Assembly (NCBI GenBank): GCA_027627225.1
Contig: CM051033.1
Coordinates: 14,832,058 to 14,896,057, forward strand
Reading direction: 5' to 3'
Length of the DNA stretch: 64,000 nucleotides
Source: Congeria kusceri
Taxonomy: Eukaryota; Mollusca; Bivalvia; Myida; Dreissenidae
The translations under genes and the position numbers were made by a program. Positions 21,658 through 33,289 of the stretch are shown in pieces. The stretch's first letter is position 1; every line of letters begins with the position of its first letter. A model generated the notes under the pieces. That model was not told the DNA's origin. It saw only the letters and a list, made by a program, of their open reading frames with translations, and did no database searches.

Positions 21658-22852
21658 CTGAAATACAATTTGATTTTTAATAGAAAAATGTATGCTTTTT
21701 ATTTAAGACCTCAAGATAAATATTTGTATTGGGGGTAAACATAAATGTATGCATACTTTGAAAGTTTGTGAGTAAATGTACACTCTCTTCAGAATTTGTG
21801 GGGGTAAATATACACTATATGTAAGATTAGTAGGGGTAACATTTGCATTCAACAGTCTTCGAGAAAGTCGTTAATTTATTACTGGCCACGAGGACCGGTA
21901 ATGCCCCAAATATTACTGGCCCGGAAAACTATTTCTGGCCATTATTTTTTTGCAGGAAACATTTAAATACGATAAAAACAACGTCTTTAAAGAAATTTAA
22001 AACAATATACACTTAATAGTGCTCTGTTAACTAAAGCTACTACTATCAGCATGTGCAAGATATATATGAATTCAATTGTATTTGTCAAAGTCCCTTCAAC
22101 GTCTTCAAAACAATTGGTGACCCTCAAGTATGACTATGTCTGTTGTTAATGTCAACTTCAACTAGAAATATAAGACATTGATAGGTTTCCTGTTACACAG
22201 TATTACACTGTCACATCAACCGTGTAGTCGGGAACCAATTCTCTCGCGAGACTTGGGACGTCATCTTATTGAAACACAAACATTTTTAAATTCTACCAAT
22301 TAAAACGCAAGACGGAACCAGTCGAATGAAAACCAAAAACGAAAGGAGATTCCGAGAGTGACGTAATTTTCTAAACATAACGTACAGCAATCAATGTCGT
22401 AAAAAAATATTTTTGACCGAAATTTTCACCGGACACGAGGACCAGTATTCGGAGAGTTTTTCCTGGACCTCACGGATTTTTATCGGTAATGTCCGAGGTC
22501 CGACGGTCTTTCGCGGAAACTGATTCAACAAAACATTGGGATGTGAGCAAGGTCCAGACTATTCTAATAATTATAGTTTATAATGTTGCAAGTTGCAACA
22601 CATTTGAATACAACAATGTTTCAAGTAAGAATTATGATGTTTAAAGCCACAGACCATAGAATATAATTCAATACATCTTCAAATTGCATTAGTTCTAATG
22701 AGAGTTGATGGCGTTTATTCCACTGAAAACTGTTTCTTATTTACGAAGAGGTGAAAATAAAGCCCTGTCTTCAAACATAATGTGAAGTCCTGATCGGCAT
22801 AATTCTGAAGTAATTTAAACAACTATTCTAATGTAACCATTTGCAAGCAGTT
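21658..22852. other. No gene seen; weak inverted similarity
   Basis: Segments near 21865-21950 (ggccacgaggaccggtaatg) and 22425-22510 (ggacacgaggaccagtattc; ggtaatgtccgaggtccgac) share short phrases such as acgaggacc and ggtaatg, but alignment is too weak to call a bounded element. Confidence 0.35.
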
Positions 22853-23205
22853 TTTTTCACCTCTGGGGGAAAGGTGGCTGGGCCCTTCAGATGGGGAATT
22901 TTACGGCAAAAGGGGACTTATTTTTTTTAGAAAAGCATTATTACATGTTTATATTCTACTCCATTAGAAAACATTCATCAACTGCTTTGCTTCAAATGAT
23001 AACTCAGATTATGCACTAACGCAAAGGGCCTCTACCTTAGTCAACTTTTGTCCGATTTGGGGTCATTTTCTTTTGTAAATGAAGCTTACATTTTAAGGGG
23101 AATTTAAAGGTGTAAATATAGGGGAAAAATATATACTTTTTTAGCAGGGGAATGGGACCAAATTTTGGCCCCAAATTGGCCCTAAAAAACACTGGCAAGT
23201 GTAAA
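22853..23205 (+). repeat. Repeat copy without the MITE (empty site)
   Basis: Reverse-complement partner of 17638-18112, running from cacctctgggggaaaggtgg to ttggccctaaaaaacac. It preserves the uninterrupted target of the 123-bp MITE. Confidence 0.8.
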
Positions 23206-23272
23206 GAGTCAAAATGAGGGAATAATGGATGCTTATATTATGATAACATAAGGCTCCGGCTTTACGACTTTA

Positions 23273-24007
23273 CTGGTTAGCGAGTATTTGTCGGACGATA
23301 AATGTATTTATTTTGGGACAGTTTTTATCAATGAACAAACTCAATGTTGAAAAATTCGTCTGGGCAACAAAAAGGCTTTGAATGTGGTACATAAAAACAG
23401 TATTCTTTCACATCGACAATACTATTTTCCGGACGTTTTTTTTTAAACAGTGAAATATACAAAGAAATGTTTTATAACATTATTTAATGTATATTTGAAT
23501 ACAAATTAACAAACTATAATGTATAACATTAACATACCACTTTACCCAATGATTTAATAATTAATAGAGAATGTTAGTAAGGCGTTGAAACAAATACTGA
23601 AGCATGATGTTTTAAAGAGTTTACAAGACATAACCTATCCATGTAGCTACTATGCAAGTTTTGAACATCACAGCGGGTAAAATAATGTTCTGTCTGACTT
23701 CCTCTGCTATAAAAAAACACAGCCAAATAATAACAAAACTGCCTGGGCCCCAAATTGCAATTTTATCGCACATGAGGACGTCGTTTTACTTCCCCAGAGG
23801 ACAGTTGCATGTGTTTCAGACCATCAGCCGCAAACATTAGGTGTTTTTACCAAAAAATAAGCTCACCATTTAGAAGAACAACAAAACATACTTGAAAATA
23901 CAAGCGTTCATTTGTAAATGATGATAACATACAAAAAGCTGTTACGAAACACGAATATTTAAAAACGTCCGGATAATATTACTGTCCGACAAATACTCAT
24001 TAACCAG
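23273..24007. mobile_element. TA-flanked inverted-repeat element, 735 bp
   Basis: The left end tactggttagcgagtatttg then tcggac, and the right end gtccgac then aaatactcattaaccagta, are inverted repeats of about 26 bp with two mismatches. TA occurs immediately outside each end, as expected for Tc1/mariner-like or other TA-targeting DNA transposons. There is no transposase; the interior short ORFs are not convincing. A second, internal inverted similarity involves the word ccggacgttttt (23432 and 23967). Confidence 0.75.
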
Positions 24008-24479
24008 TACTAGTCAGTAGTGTACACAGGCGAAACAAACATAATTCGTACGATCTGATCTGGCTCATATTACATTGGAGTGGTACAACAAACCTGTACA
24101 ATAATCCATTATATTATTAGAATTATTATTATTGTTATTCATTACTTTTGATAAAAAATACAATTTCGATCGACCATTCTTCTTCAGAACAAAAAAACCG
24201 CCTTATTTTTAGTTACAATCGTTTTCATTGGCTATTGTTAGCTGAACATCCAATCAACAAAATAGTCAAAAATTTCCATAAAACTTATATAAGTTTTTAA
24301 TCGATAACATATTTTTCGTAATATTAACGAATTATAGATCCATAAATTATATTCAACAATTAAGCGTTCTTCGATTCTACGTTTTACAATTATTGCCCAA
24401 TGCAGCTCAAGGTTACACTCAACTAACTTTTAGACTGCTATCAAAGGGCTCCAAGACTCACGCAGCTTCTTCTGCTTCT

Positions 24480-24790
24480 TATACTTATAATTATTATTAT
24501 TACTACTACTGCTGCTGCTGCTGATGCTGCTAATGATGTTGATAATAATAATAATAATAATAATAATACTATTCATAATATTCATAATAATATTTATAAT
24601 ACGACTACTACTACATCAACAACTACTACATCAACAACAACAACAACAACTTCTACTATTACAACTACTACTATATATATACTAATGCTAGAACTATAGT
24701 GCAGTTACACGACTATCACTGACACAAACAACCGCAACTACTAGTACTTCTCTTTCTACTTCTACTCTTATATACTACATTTATCGGCTA
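24480..24790. repeat. Compound trinucleotide microsatellite
   Basis: Runs of ATT, ACT, GCT, AAT, ACA and TAC triplets with point changes, bordering the left side of the repeat segment 24805-25015. Confidence 0.9.
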
Positions 24791-24804
24791 TAACTACAAC
24801 TCCT

Positions 24805-25015
24805 CCTACCATTAAAAATATTTATTGTAACAGTATTAAGGGGCATACACAAAGAATTCCCGAAACTGTGCCCTTATAGTAAAGGAAATATATGATACAA
24901 TTCATTCTGTAGATATATATTTAGTTTTTATTTGGGATATTTAAACTTATTTGCCAATTATGGTCAATAATGGTGTATAGATAAGCAATCACAATTTGCC
25001 GTGTACTACTACTAT
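24805..25015 (+). repeat. Segment homologous to 32650-33030, bracketed by triplet arrays
   Basis: It shares, in the same order, cattaaaaatat, attcccgaaactgtg, ggaaatatatgatac, tttatttgggatatt and gataagcaatcacaatttgccgtgt with the later copy. Both copies start and stop at ACT-rich arrays, so arrays and core seem to move as a unit. Confidence 0.75.
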
Positions 25016-25160
25016 TACAACTTAAACTACTACTACTACTACTACTACTACTAATAATAATAATAATAATTGTGTTATAATAATAATGTTATTAATAAAT
25101 AATAATAATAATAATAATAATTATTATTATTATTATTACTATTATTATTATTACAGCAAT
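25016..25160. repeat. (ACT)n and (AAT)n microsatellite
   Basis: ACT triplets at 25020-25052 pass into AAT and then ATT triplets to 25155. Confidence 0.95.
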
Positions 25161-25584
25161 AAAGTATTAAATAAATGAGTAAATAAACATATAAAATGGT
25201 CATTTATTGTTTATATATTAGGCAGTAATATTGCAATATACATGTTTTATGAACTACAGTATGGAATTTATTTTTGCAATTCGGTCAAAAAGAGGTCATC
25301 ACCAAATGGCGCAATCCAGCGCACACAAAGTGCATATCAGCACAACATGTGTCCTCAAACTTTTTTGAACTTGGGAACATTTGATTCTTATCGCAAAGCG
25401 ACATCCTGTATATTAGTATCACAATGCATGGGCTAGACTGGGTATAGTCACAATTATAAACTTCAACTCTTTTATCAATAATTCTGAGGACCCCCGTGGA
25501 TAGCCGCCTTTTAATAACTTTTGTACAAATAATATTGTGTTTTCTGAACATTGCGATGGTTTTAAGTTTGATGTCTTTCATCAT
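25161..25584. other. Upstream flank of the retrotransposon, no gene supported
   Basis: A 99-codon minus-strand frame (25285-25584) and a 64-codon plus frame (25242-25436) overlap here, and I recognise neither. The start of the endonuclease should lie here if the element were full length, but the N-terminal endonuclease motifs are not visible. The element is probably 5'-truncated or very diverged in this part. Confidence 0.4.
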
Positions 25585-26520
25585 GTGGGTTAGCCTTTTA
25601 CATTAAAAATAACATAAACTATGAGGTATTGAGTGTGAATGACTCTTTAAAAGATGATGGTAGTGCTGTTATCGAAGTGCTGGCAATTAAGGTTATCATA
25701 AATAAGAACCGACCTCTTATGCTGGTTAACATATACTCAAGAGGATGTGATCTTGAGTCTTTGAATAAATTAGCACACAATTACGGACCATTAAAGGACC
25801 CCATGATGTCATCTACACGGGGGACTTTAATGCACATCACCCCGCTTGGGGTTCCCCTAAATCTGATGCGGGAGGTAAAGCAGTCACAGCCTGGTTGGAA
25901 GACCAAGACCTCATTCTGCTCAATGACGGTTCGCCAACCAGGCTTGACTACACAGGAGCCATGACTCATATAGACCTCACCGTAGCCAGCCCTGAGATTT
26001 CTAGCACTGCTGCCTGGGAACCGTTACCTGATAGCCTAGGATCTGACCACTTCCCTCAAATAGTCACTCTGTGTAACTATATTACACAGGGAACTGATAT
26101 CCAGGGTTCAGGGGAACCTAGATTTATATATAATAAGGCTAACTGGGATCAGTTTAGGGACCTCTGTGCAGATCGTTCCCTGGCAGACATTCACACTCAA
26201 GATCCTCTTCTATTTTGCAAAAATTTTACCAACAAACTGCTGTCCATAGCTGAATGCAGCATACCGGTCACTTCTGGCCGGAACAAACGCAACAAATCAG
26301 TACCTTGGTGGAGCGATGAATGCGCCAAGGCTGTACAGGACAGAACAAAAGCACTAAAAATCTTTAAAAATAACCCTGCGGAGCATAATCTTAAAAATTA
26401 TAGGTCTCTAGAAAACACTGCGAAGCGGGTCATTTTGGAAGCTAAAAAGGAAAATTGGAAAGAATTCTGTGAATCCATTGATACTAAACACTCTACTGCA
26501 AAGAAGTTTTGGCAAAATTC
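25585..26520 (+). pseudogene. LINE endonuclease (APE-like) domain
   Basis: The first frame reads AFYIKNNINYEVLSVNDSL and RPLMLVNIYSRGCDLESLNK. The frame then shifts near 25790 to DVIYTGDFNAHHPAWGSPKS, DQDLILLNDGSPTRLDYTG, MTHIDLTVAS and LGSDHFP. GDFNAHHPAWGS and the terminal SDH are catalytic-region motifs of APE-type endonucleases that nick target DNA for target-primed reverse transcription. The start with the catalytic N and E motifs is missing, so the domain is 5'-incomplete. A lysine-rich linker (KSVPWWSDECAKAV...) leads to the polymerase. Confidence 0.85.
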
Positions 26521-27515
26521 ACAGAATTAAAGGAATTCCGTACTGTCCTGTGCCTTTACTTAAAAGTAAAGGCGAAATTGCCTGCACCCCAAGAGACAAG
26601 GCTCAAGTTTTGGTTCAACATTTCAAATCTGTATCTAGTGATTTAAACCTGCCTTCTGAGACTCTGGACCATCAAAAACTGTTTGAATCACATAATAAAC
26701 ACATTTTAACTGAGCCTGGGGATAATAACTGCCCACTAAATCAACCATTTTCTCTTTCGGAATTAAAAGCAGCCATTGGTGGCAGGAAGGACTCTGCCGC
26801 GGGACCTGATAGACTTTCTTATCTGATGTTCAAGAACATGTCAGATCACATTTTATATTTCTGGCTTGAATTGTACAACAGGGTGTACACGACGGGTCTT
26901 ATACCACCCGAGTGGAAGCAGGCTACAGTGATACTGGTACCAAAACCTGGAACAGATAAATCAGATCCAAAATCTTATAGACCAATAAGTCTCACTTCTC
27001 ACGCTGGTAAATTATTAGAAATCATGATCAAAAATAGACTTGAGCACTTATTGGAAACAAAAAATATTTTAAACCCCTTCCATTCTGGCTTTAGGAAAGG
27101 GCGTTCTACCCTAGACAAGCTAGCTAGGCTACAACATGACATTATTTTGGCTAAAAATCGAGGGCAGTCAGTACTTGCAATCTTTTTGGACCTTCAAGCT
27201 GCCTTCGATTTAACTTGGACTTTCGGCATCTTAACAAAGCTAGCTGATTACGGTGTCACCGGACGCTGCTTCCACTATGTAAGGGCTTTCCTGGAGGGTC
27301 GTAAGATCAAGGTCAGAGTCGATGGTGCGAGTTCAGACGAAGCAATAACTGAAAGAGGCACCCCTCAAGGGTCTGTCATCTCTCCCCTGCTGTTCTCCAT
27401 AATTGTCAATGACCTGCCTGAAACCGTTAAATCATCAGGCATGGTTAGCTCCCAATTTGCCGATGACTCCGGCACCTGGTTAATGGGGTCCAAGCTGTCA
27501 ACCCTGCAAAAATAG
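26521..27515 (+). pseudogene. LINE reverse transcriptase fingers and palm
   Basis: The frame is open through all central motifs: SAAGPDRLSYLMFKN, WKQATVILVPKPGTD, SYRPISLTSHAGKLLE, HSGFRKGRSTLDKL, LAIFLDLQAAFDLTW (catalytic Asp in motif A), RGTPQGSVISPLLFSIIVND (motif B) and SQFADDSGTW (motif C, F-A-D-D). It ends at an in-frame TAG immediately after STLQK (27513-27515), after which coding text continues in the same frame. The catalytic triad is intact. It enters by a one-base shift from the endonuclease frame in an A run near 26510. Confidence 0.92.
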
Positions 27516-28290
27516 GCCCAAGCAGGGCTGGACTCTATATGGAAATGGGCCATTGAATGGGGATTCAAAATTTCACCCACAAAAACAGTAAGAATCCTGT
27601 TTGGCAATCAAAAACAACACTCTGGACTTAACTTTAGGCGGCACCAAAATCATTTTTGAAAAAGTGGCGAAATTTCTAGGTATGTACCTAGATAAACGGT
27701 TAACATTTATTCACCACTTCAAATATTTGGCAGAAAGGTGCGAAAGGGACTTAAATTTAATGAGGATGTTGAGAGGCACAGGTTTCGGGTCCGATAAAAA
27801 TAGCCTCTTTCTCCTCTACAAGTCCCTTATTCGTTCAAAGATAGATTATGGGGCCCAAATCTATTCATGTGCTACGCCAAACGCCCTCAAAATGGTAGAT
27901 TCCATACAAAACAAGGCCCTCAGGATAGCCCTACGGGCACTGCCGTGTACACTGGGTTGTACATTAGAGGAGGAGGCCGGAGTGCTGCCCCTCAACCTGC
28001 GCCGAAAACAACAAACCCTCCAATATTGGGACAGGGCCCAGTCCAGACACGGCTCAAACCCCGTTAACAAGCTGTTTGGGACGGGCACCTTCATCAGGGG
28101 CCGGGAGCTTAAAAAGAAGCATGTTGCCTTCCCATTTGGGGCCAGCACCCAGACCCTGGTGGAGGAGGCCGGTTTCAAGGAGGTTGCTGTGGCAGACCTG
28201 AATCCCTCCGACCCCCCCCCCCCGGCTGCTTCACTCCCCGGATGTCGACAACTATCTATCTACAATAGTAACGAAATCTGACTCTCCGCA
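27516..28290 (+). pseudogene. LINE thumb and connecting region
   Basis: After the TAG the same frame reads AQAGLDSIWKWAIEWGFKIS and PTKT, then shifts in an A run near 27610 to NNTLDLTLGGTKI, VAKFLGMYLDKRLTFIHHFK and LLYKSLIRSKIDYGAQIYS, typical of post-palm segments where FLG..lD is the last conserved motif. It ends in LNPSDPPPP at a run of about 13 C (28211-28223), where the frame is lost again. Confidence 0.85.
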
Positions 28291-29184
28291 CCTCGTGAGG
28301 TCACAAGCTCTCAATTATATTAATATTCAGTATGCTGAGCACTTAAAAATTTATGCAGACGGCTCCAAATGCCCTGAATCTGGCTGGGTAGCCAATTCAT
28401 TCGTAATTCCCTCCAAAAACATTATAAGAACATTCAGACTCAGCAGCAATCTTTCTATATATTCGGCGGAACTTTTGGCCATTAGCTTTGCAATGTGCTG
28501 GATATTAGTTAACAAGCCAACTAAGACTGCTATATTCTCGGACTCTCTATCATCACTAGAGTCCATCAAAAATAGAAATAGCCTGATATTTTAAATGAAA
28601 TTTTGGAACTGAATCAAAAGTGCCTAGACAAATCTTTACAGGTAACTTTAGTTTGGTGCCCAACACATGTCGACATCCCGGGGAATGATCAGGCGGACAG
28701 GGAGGCTAAGGAGGGCCTCAAAAGGGAGTCGGTCAATATAGGGGTCCCACTAGCCCCAACAGAAATATACTCCCGGGCCAAGGCCTATGTTATGCGTGAG
28801 TGGAACAAAATACCACCCGCTAACACTTCATATAAAGCCCCTCTCCCTATTGCCCAGAAAACCCTCAGTCGGCCGCATCAATATTCTTCCAATATCATTA
28901 TAGACAAATGCATTAGCCGACTGAGGATGGGGACCAGTCTTTTGCCTGCTAGTGCGGGAAAGTATATTTTAAAGCTGGACCCTCTCTGTCCTCAATGTGG
29001 GATCCCCTTCACAGCCGACCACCTTCTGACACAGTGCCCCCAGTTCTCTACACAGAGAGAACAGCTTAAATCCACTCTCTCCAAATTAAACATTGATTTT
29101 ACCCTTAATAATATCTTAGATCCTACTGGCACAAATAAATTACCAGTGTACAAATCTCTGGCAACTTATGTTGTGGACTGACAG
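28291..29184 (+). pseudogene. LINE RNase H and C-terminal Cys/His domain
   Basis: RNase H motifs are in order: LKIYADGSK (first Asp), SIYSAELLAI (Glu), AIFSDSLSSLESI (Asp), and after a one-base shift near 28575, LVWCPTHVDIPGNDQADREA (final Asp; usual family text is SHvgi.GNe.AD). The C-terminus has LCPQCGIPFTADHLLTQCPQ, a C-x2-C...H...C motif common in I-like elements. The ORF stops at TGA 29179-29181. The RNase H catalytic residues are retained. Confidence 0.9.
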
Positions 29185-31084
29185 ATAACGGATAAAATAT
29201 AAATTCAAATAGGGGTCCTGCAGCTTAATAGGAACATCTTCTATAATAAAACTTAATTCAATATACACTTTCCCATATCTGGGGAGAATAAGTTGATTTA
29301 ATAATTTATTCATATCACTGAATAGCTTCTAACTGTACAATGCTTAAATTATTCCTTTTTAGCAATGATTACATTTATCTACTGTTTTCCAGTGTGTTAC
29401 ACACTAATTCTCTTTTTAGTACATTACAACCCCATATATATGGGGAATTGGTGATATTTAGCCTACTGAACGGCATATAATACCTGCCTAACCAATTTTT
29501 ATACACTCCTATGTCTTCCCATCATGGGAGAGAACTCTTAAAAATCAACTTATCCCTTATCCAGTACACTCGGACAATAATAAACAATGCTCAGTAGAGC
29601 ATCTCGAGGGTTAAACCCAGCCAGTGTTTATATTGTGCAATACTGGCTATGTCAATGGTCAACAGTACCGTACTCTTTGTTACAATTTAGATATATTTGC
29701 CTGTGTTACATGGTTAAAGAGTTCTATTTCTGACTTCTTAATATTTTGTGCTCATATATTGTGTAGTTGCAATAATCCAACTCCCAGCTAGCTTTGAGCT
29801 GTACATATGTACTCATAAAAGCTCAAAGCATTCAAGAAGAACTAATATATTGTGCACCTTTTATTGATTTAAATTAATTTAATTTTAATTTATTCCCCCT
29901 GGACCTCAGGCAAATTGACTAAATTATACCATTTTAACTTAACTTAATTTGTAAATTATTGTTTTCAGTGGAACAATAAACAATGCTCTAATAGCTGCAG
30001 GAATCCCCCTACTCCATTTCCTTTCTCCCACTTTCCCGCCGTGGTCTTACATGAGCCGTGCTGGGCGGGGCGCACAGGAAGATAGCAACACATGTCTTAA
30101 TTTAAATATCATGTTATTATATATGTCTATGTTGCTAACGGAGCCCTCCCTCAACCATGGCCAATCTGATTGACCAAGGATTCCTTATTTTAAGCCATTT
30201 TTTAGTAAAGCAGTTTGCCCCATTTACTATGGTTAAGTATTAATAAACCCCATTTTATTGCAGATTTTATATTAATTGGGGAGGACCCAGTTATCAATCT
30301 TTTAATGTGTACTATATATGGTTGTAACTCACATGGGTAGTAAGTTTCTTAATTGTTTGCCAAGTATTTTGATCATAGTGTTAATAATGATCAATTTTGC
30401 CATAAATTCTGTGTGATACTGCATAATGAGATCCTCTGCAGTTATTCTTAAATGCAGTATTCTGCATACTTTTAATGAACAACTCATTCATAGCAGGGAT
30501 TATTCACATTTTAGCTTTTAATATGTTAAACTACCACTTTTAAGTGTCCCTTTCTATGTAAATCATGTAAACCTGTGCGCACCCCTGGTCCCAATATCTC
30601 AAAATACCTGTCTAGCACTGCCGGCCAAAATTCCCTTCCCCCACCGGTGCTACCCCATCTTTTAAAAAATGAATGAGACAAAGTCTGCCTCATATGTGCC
30701 CCCCAAGGTGATTCCCCTTTTTACCTGTATATAATTGTACAGCCCAGTTAGTTCTTTTTATTACATATATCTTGTTTTATCTATGTTATTTTTAAAGGCC
30801 CTAAAAAGTAAGCCGTTTGATAGTACCTGAAGGATGTAATATATGTTTTATCCTAATTTTACTGTATATTGGATTCTCATCCTTTTATGTTTGTCCCTGA
30901 TCTTAAATTGTCACCCTGGGGAAGGTTACTTTCCATTAAATAGCCCAACAATCTTGTATAAATCCCAATGGACAGGGTCTCAGGCTGGAGCAATAAGTTA
31001 TATTCCCTGTCTACAAGTGCTCAGCATTAGTTAAAAGCATGTCATGCAATTGTAATATCCATCATTAGAATTCATATAACAATT
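29185..31084 (+). other. Possible long 3' untranslated region of the LINE
   Basis: 1.9 kb without an open frame between the LINE stop and a 24-base A run. Composition is intermediate between the LINE and flanking AT-rich DNA. No repeat partner occurs in the window. Whether it belongs to the LINE is an inference based only on the downstream poly(A). Confidence 0.35.
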
Positions 31085-31108
31085 TAAAAAAAAAAAAAAA
31101 AAAAAAAA
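31085..31108 (+). repeat. Poly(A) run, candidate retrotransposon tail
   Basis: Twenty-four consecutive A. It is on the strand expected for the tail of the plus-strand LINE, or of another retroposed sequence. No target-site duplication could be identified because the LINE 5' boundary is not defined. Confidence 0.5.
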
Positions 31109-32160
31109 TACTACATACCAACAACATACACTTGCAGATGCAAGGTACATTAGTAGTCTTATATTACTTAACTTCCTATTAATTAAATAGTTCATTTTAC
31201 ACAGTATATTCAAGTAATATTACTTGACCTTTATTATGATTAAAGGTTAGAAAGCATTTCTTAACCTATTTTTTTTTCTATCTTTGTATGTAAAAACATG
31301 CAAATAACACAGATATTGTAAAACAATGCTGAACCACTTAGTGATCTGGAAATAATTAACACTGTTTGTTGTCGTTATTGTAAATACTATCCCATGTGTA
31401 TTCGCACATTGGTTTTGAAATTTAATACGACATATAGTATATGGTAATTATTACCCGAACTCTCCCAGATCTCTAAGTAAACAAGACTCCGACAATCCTG
31501 TTGCAGCATTTGCTGCATAATGGGTCTAGAAAAATGGTGATTCATTTAAAATTATGTGTTCCCTCCAATTTAAACTTATTCTATTTGGGCTATTTCTTCA
31601 AACTTCCCCTTTCTCATGTCAGTATAGATCAAACTCAGTGTTTATCCTTTATTTTTTCCCTGTTGCAAAGTACGCCATACCTATTTAGTGCTATTGCCCT
31701 AATATACAACATATTTACAAATAGACTAGTCATTTATACATTCACATATGGTTTTTACATTTGAACTCTTTATTAATATAAGGGAGGTAACTCCTGTTGA
31801 CAAATAAAAGGTTATTGCAGAATTGCTTCCCTTTAAAATGTGTACACCCTGGTAGTTGTCTCCTTATACAAGAACAGTGTGCTTTCATGTGTCATGTAAG
31901 CTATTGTACTAGATTTACAAGTATTCCTATTTTTAAGCATAGATTTTTATTTTTAGCACCGCACCCACACTGCAAAGTTTTATATATGTATTGCCAATTA
32001 TTAGCAAAGTATTTGTGTTAAGCAGTGTGCTCCGGCTAAATAACAAAAACACACCAAAAAAGTATTTAGAAGGAGTAGTATTAAAATATTTGAATTTTAT
32101 TACAGAATTTATTTTAAAAAAAAAAAGAAAGTTGTTTCATTTTTGCATGTTAATTGAAAT
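31109..32160. other. No gene seen
   Basis: AT-rich sequence with a second poly(A) run near 32115. No exon, repeat partner or terminal structure supported. Confidence 0.45.
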
Positions 32161-32164
32161 GATA

Positions 32165-32509
32165 AACTACTGCATTATTTTAAGTTCTACTACAACTACA
32201 AACAACTACAAAATTACTACTACTACTACTGCTGCTGGTGGTTTTCTCCGCTGAAGTTTATACTACTACTGCTGCTGCGGCTGCTGCTGCTGTTACTATT
32301 GCTACAACTACTACTATTACTACTACTAATACTACTTCTACACATTTAAACATAAAACTACTACTACTACTAAAATTACTACTACCGTTGCTGCTGCTGC
32401 TTCTGTTGTTTCTGTTGAAACAATAACTAATAATTCTAGTACTTTAGTACTACTACACAACAGTCTCTACCAGTAACAACCACAACAACAACAACAACTA
32501 CCACTACTA

Positions 32510-32575
<66 letters not shown>

Positions 32576-32576
32576 T

Positions 32577-32617
<41 letters not shown>

Positions 32618-32640
32618 GTAATATTTCTACAACTTCTACT
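32165..32640. repeat. (ACT)n compound microsatellite
   Basis: ACT/ACC/GCT triplets, purest at about 32495-32620. Apparent poly-valine, poly-serine and poly-threonine ORFs over this stretch are translations of the triplet array. Confidence 0.95.
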
Positions 32641-32649
32641 ACTTGCGTT

Positions 32650-33030
32650 AACATTAAAAAATATATCTTGTCCTAATATAGGGACATACATAAAAATTCC
32701 CGATATTGTGTCCCAAAGTTGAGGAAATATAATAATATGATACATTATTTTCTGCATATGTCTATATGTTGTATTATTAGCGATTAATACATGTTTTATA
32801 CATACATTTTATTTATTTGGGATATTCATCGCTGGCTTAAGCATTGAACATAAGATATTAAATTATACATAATTATAAGGTATGGTAATAGACTGATGTT
32901 TGTAATACCAATAGTTAAAAAGAAGAAGACCGTGCTCCAGTAGATTAAACAGTTTGCACCATGGGTCAATAAAACACGCCCCTAATGGTGTCAATTATGT
33001 TGTATTGATAAGCAATCATAATTTGCCGTG
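32650..33030 (+). repeat. Second copy of the triplet-bracketed segment
   Basis: Homologous to 24805-25015 in the same orientation, with an additional 150 bp near 32780-32990 that the first copy lacks. Shared phrases include attcccgatattgtg and gataagcaatcataatttgccgtgt. Confidence 0.75.
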
Positions 33031-33039
33031 TCAAATGCG

Positions 33040-33166
33040 GCTGCTGCTACAACAGCAACAAAAACTACTATTACTACTACCACTACTACTACTACTACTA
33101 CTATTACTACTACCACTACTACTACTACTACTACCACTACTACTATTACCACTACTACTACTACTA

Positions 33167-33226
<60 letters not shown>

Positions 33227-33227
33227 T

Positions 33228-33272
<45 letters not shown>

Positions 33273-33275
33273 AGC
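33040..33275. repeat. (ACT)n microsatellite
   Basis: Nearly uninterrupted ACT with scattered ATT and ACC variants. Long ORFs in all three frames here are array readings. Confidence 0.95.
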
Positions 33276-33289
33276 TATAATATTGTACA

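Larger units (their letters stand above)
25585..29184 (+). mobile_element. Non-LTR retrotransposon (LINE), I/Jockey-like with RNase H, broken
   Basis: The order of domains is endonuclease, reverse transcriptase, connecting region, RNase H and a C-terminal Cys/His motif, in one orientation over 3.6 kb. This architecture belongs to the I-like group (I, Nimb, Ingi, LOA and related clades); the exact clade cannot be fixed by eye. The reading frame is broken at least five times: near 25790, in an A run near 26510, by a TAG at 27513, in an A run near 27610, in a C run near 28217 and again near 28575. Several breaks are in homopolymers. Base composition is more GC-balanced than the surroundings. The element is inactive as read but only lightly decayed, since all catalytic motifs remain. 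It probably encoded a single ORF2-type polyprotein; no ORF1 is seen. Confidence 0.9.

Noticed and set aside
23640..23842. Minus-strand frame starting MFAADGLKHMQLSSGEVKR as the first exon of the DUF7869-like gene
   Set aside because: It ends quickly at TAA, lies inside a MITE-like inverted-repeat element and lacks a clear donor.
25285..25584. 99-codon minus-strand ORF as a gene
   Set aside because: No recognisable family, and it overlaps the expected 5' region of the plus-strand LINE.
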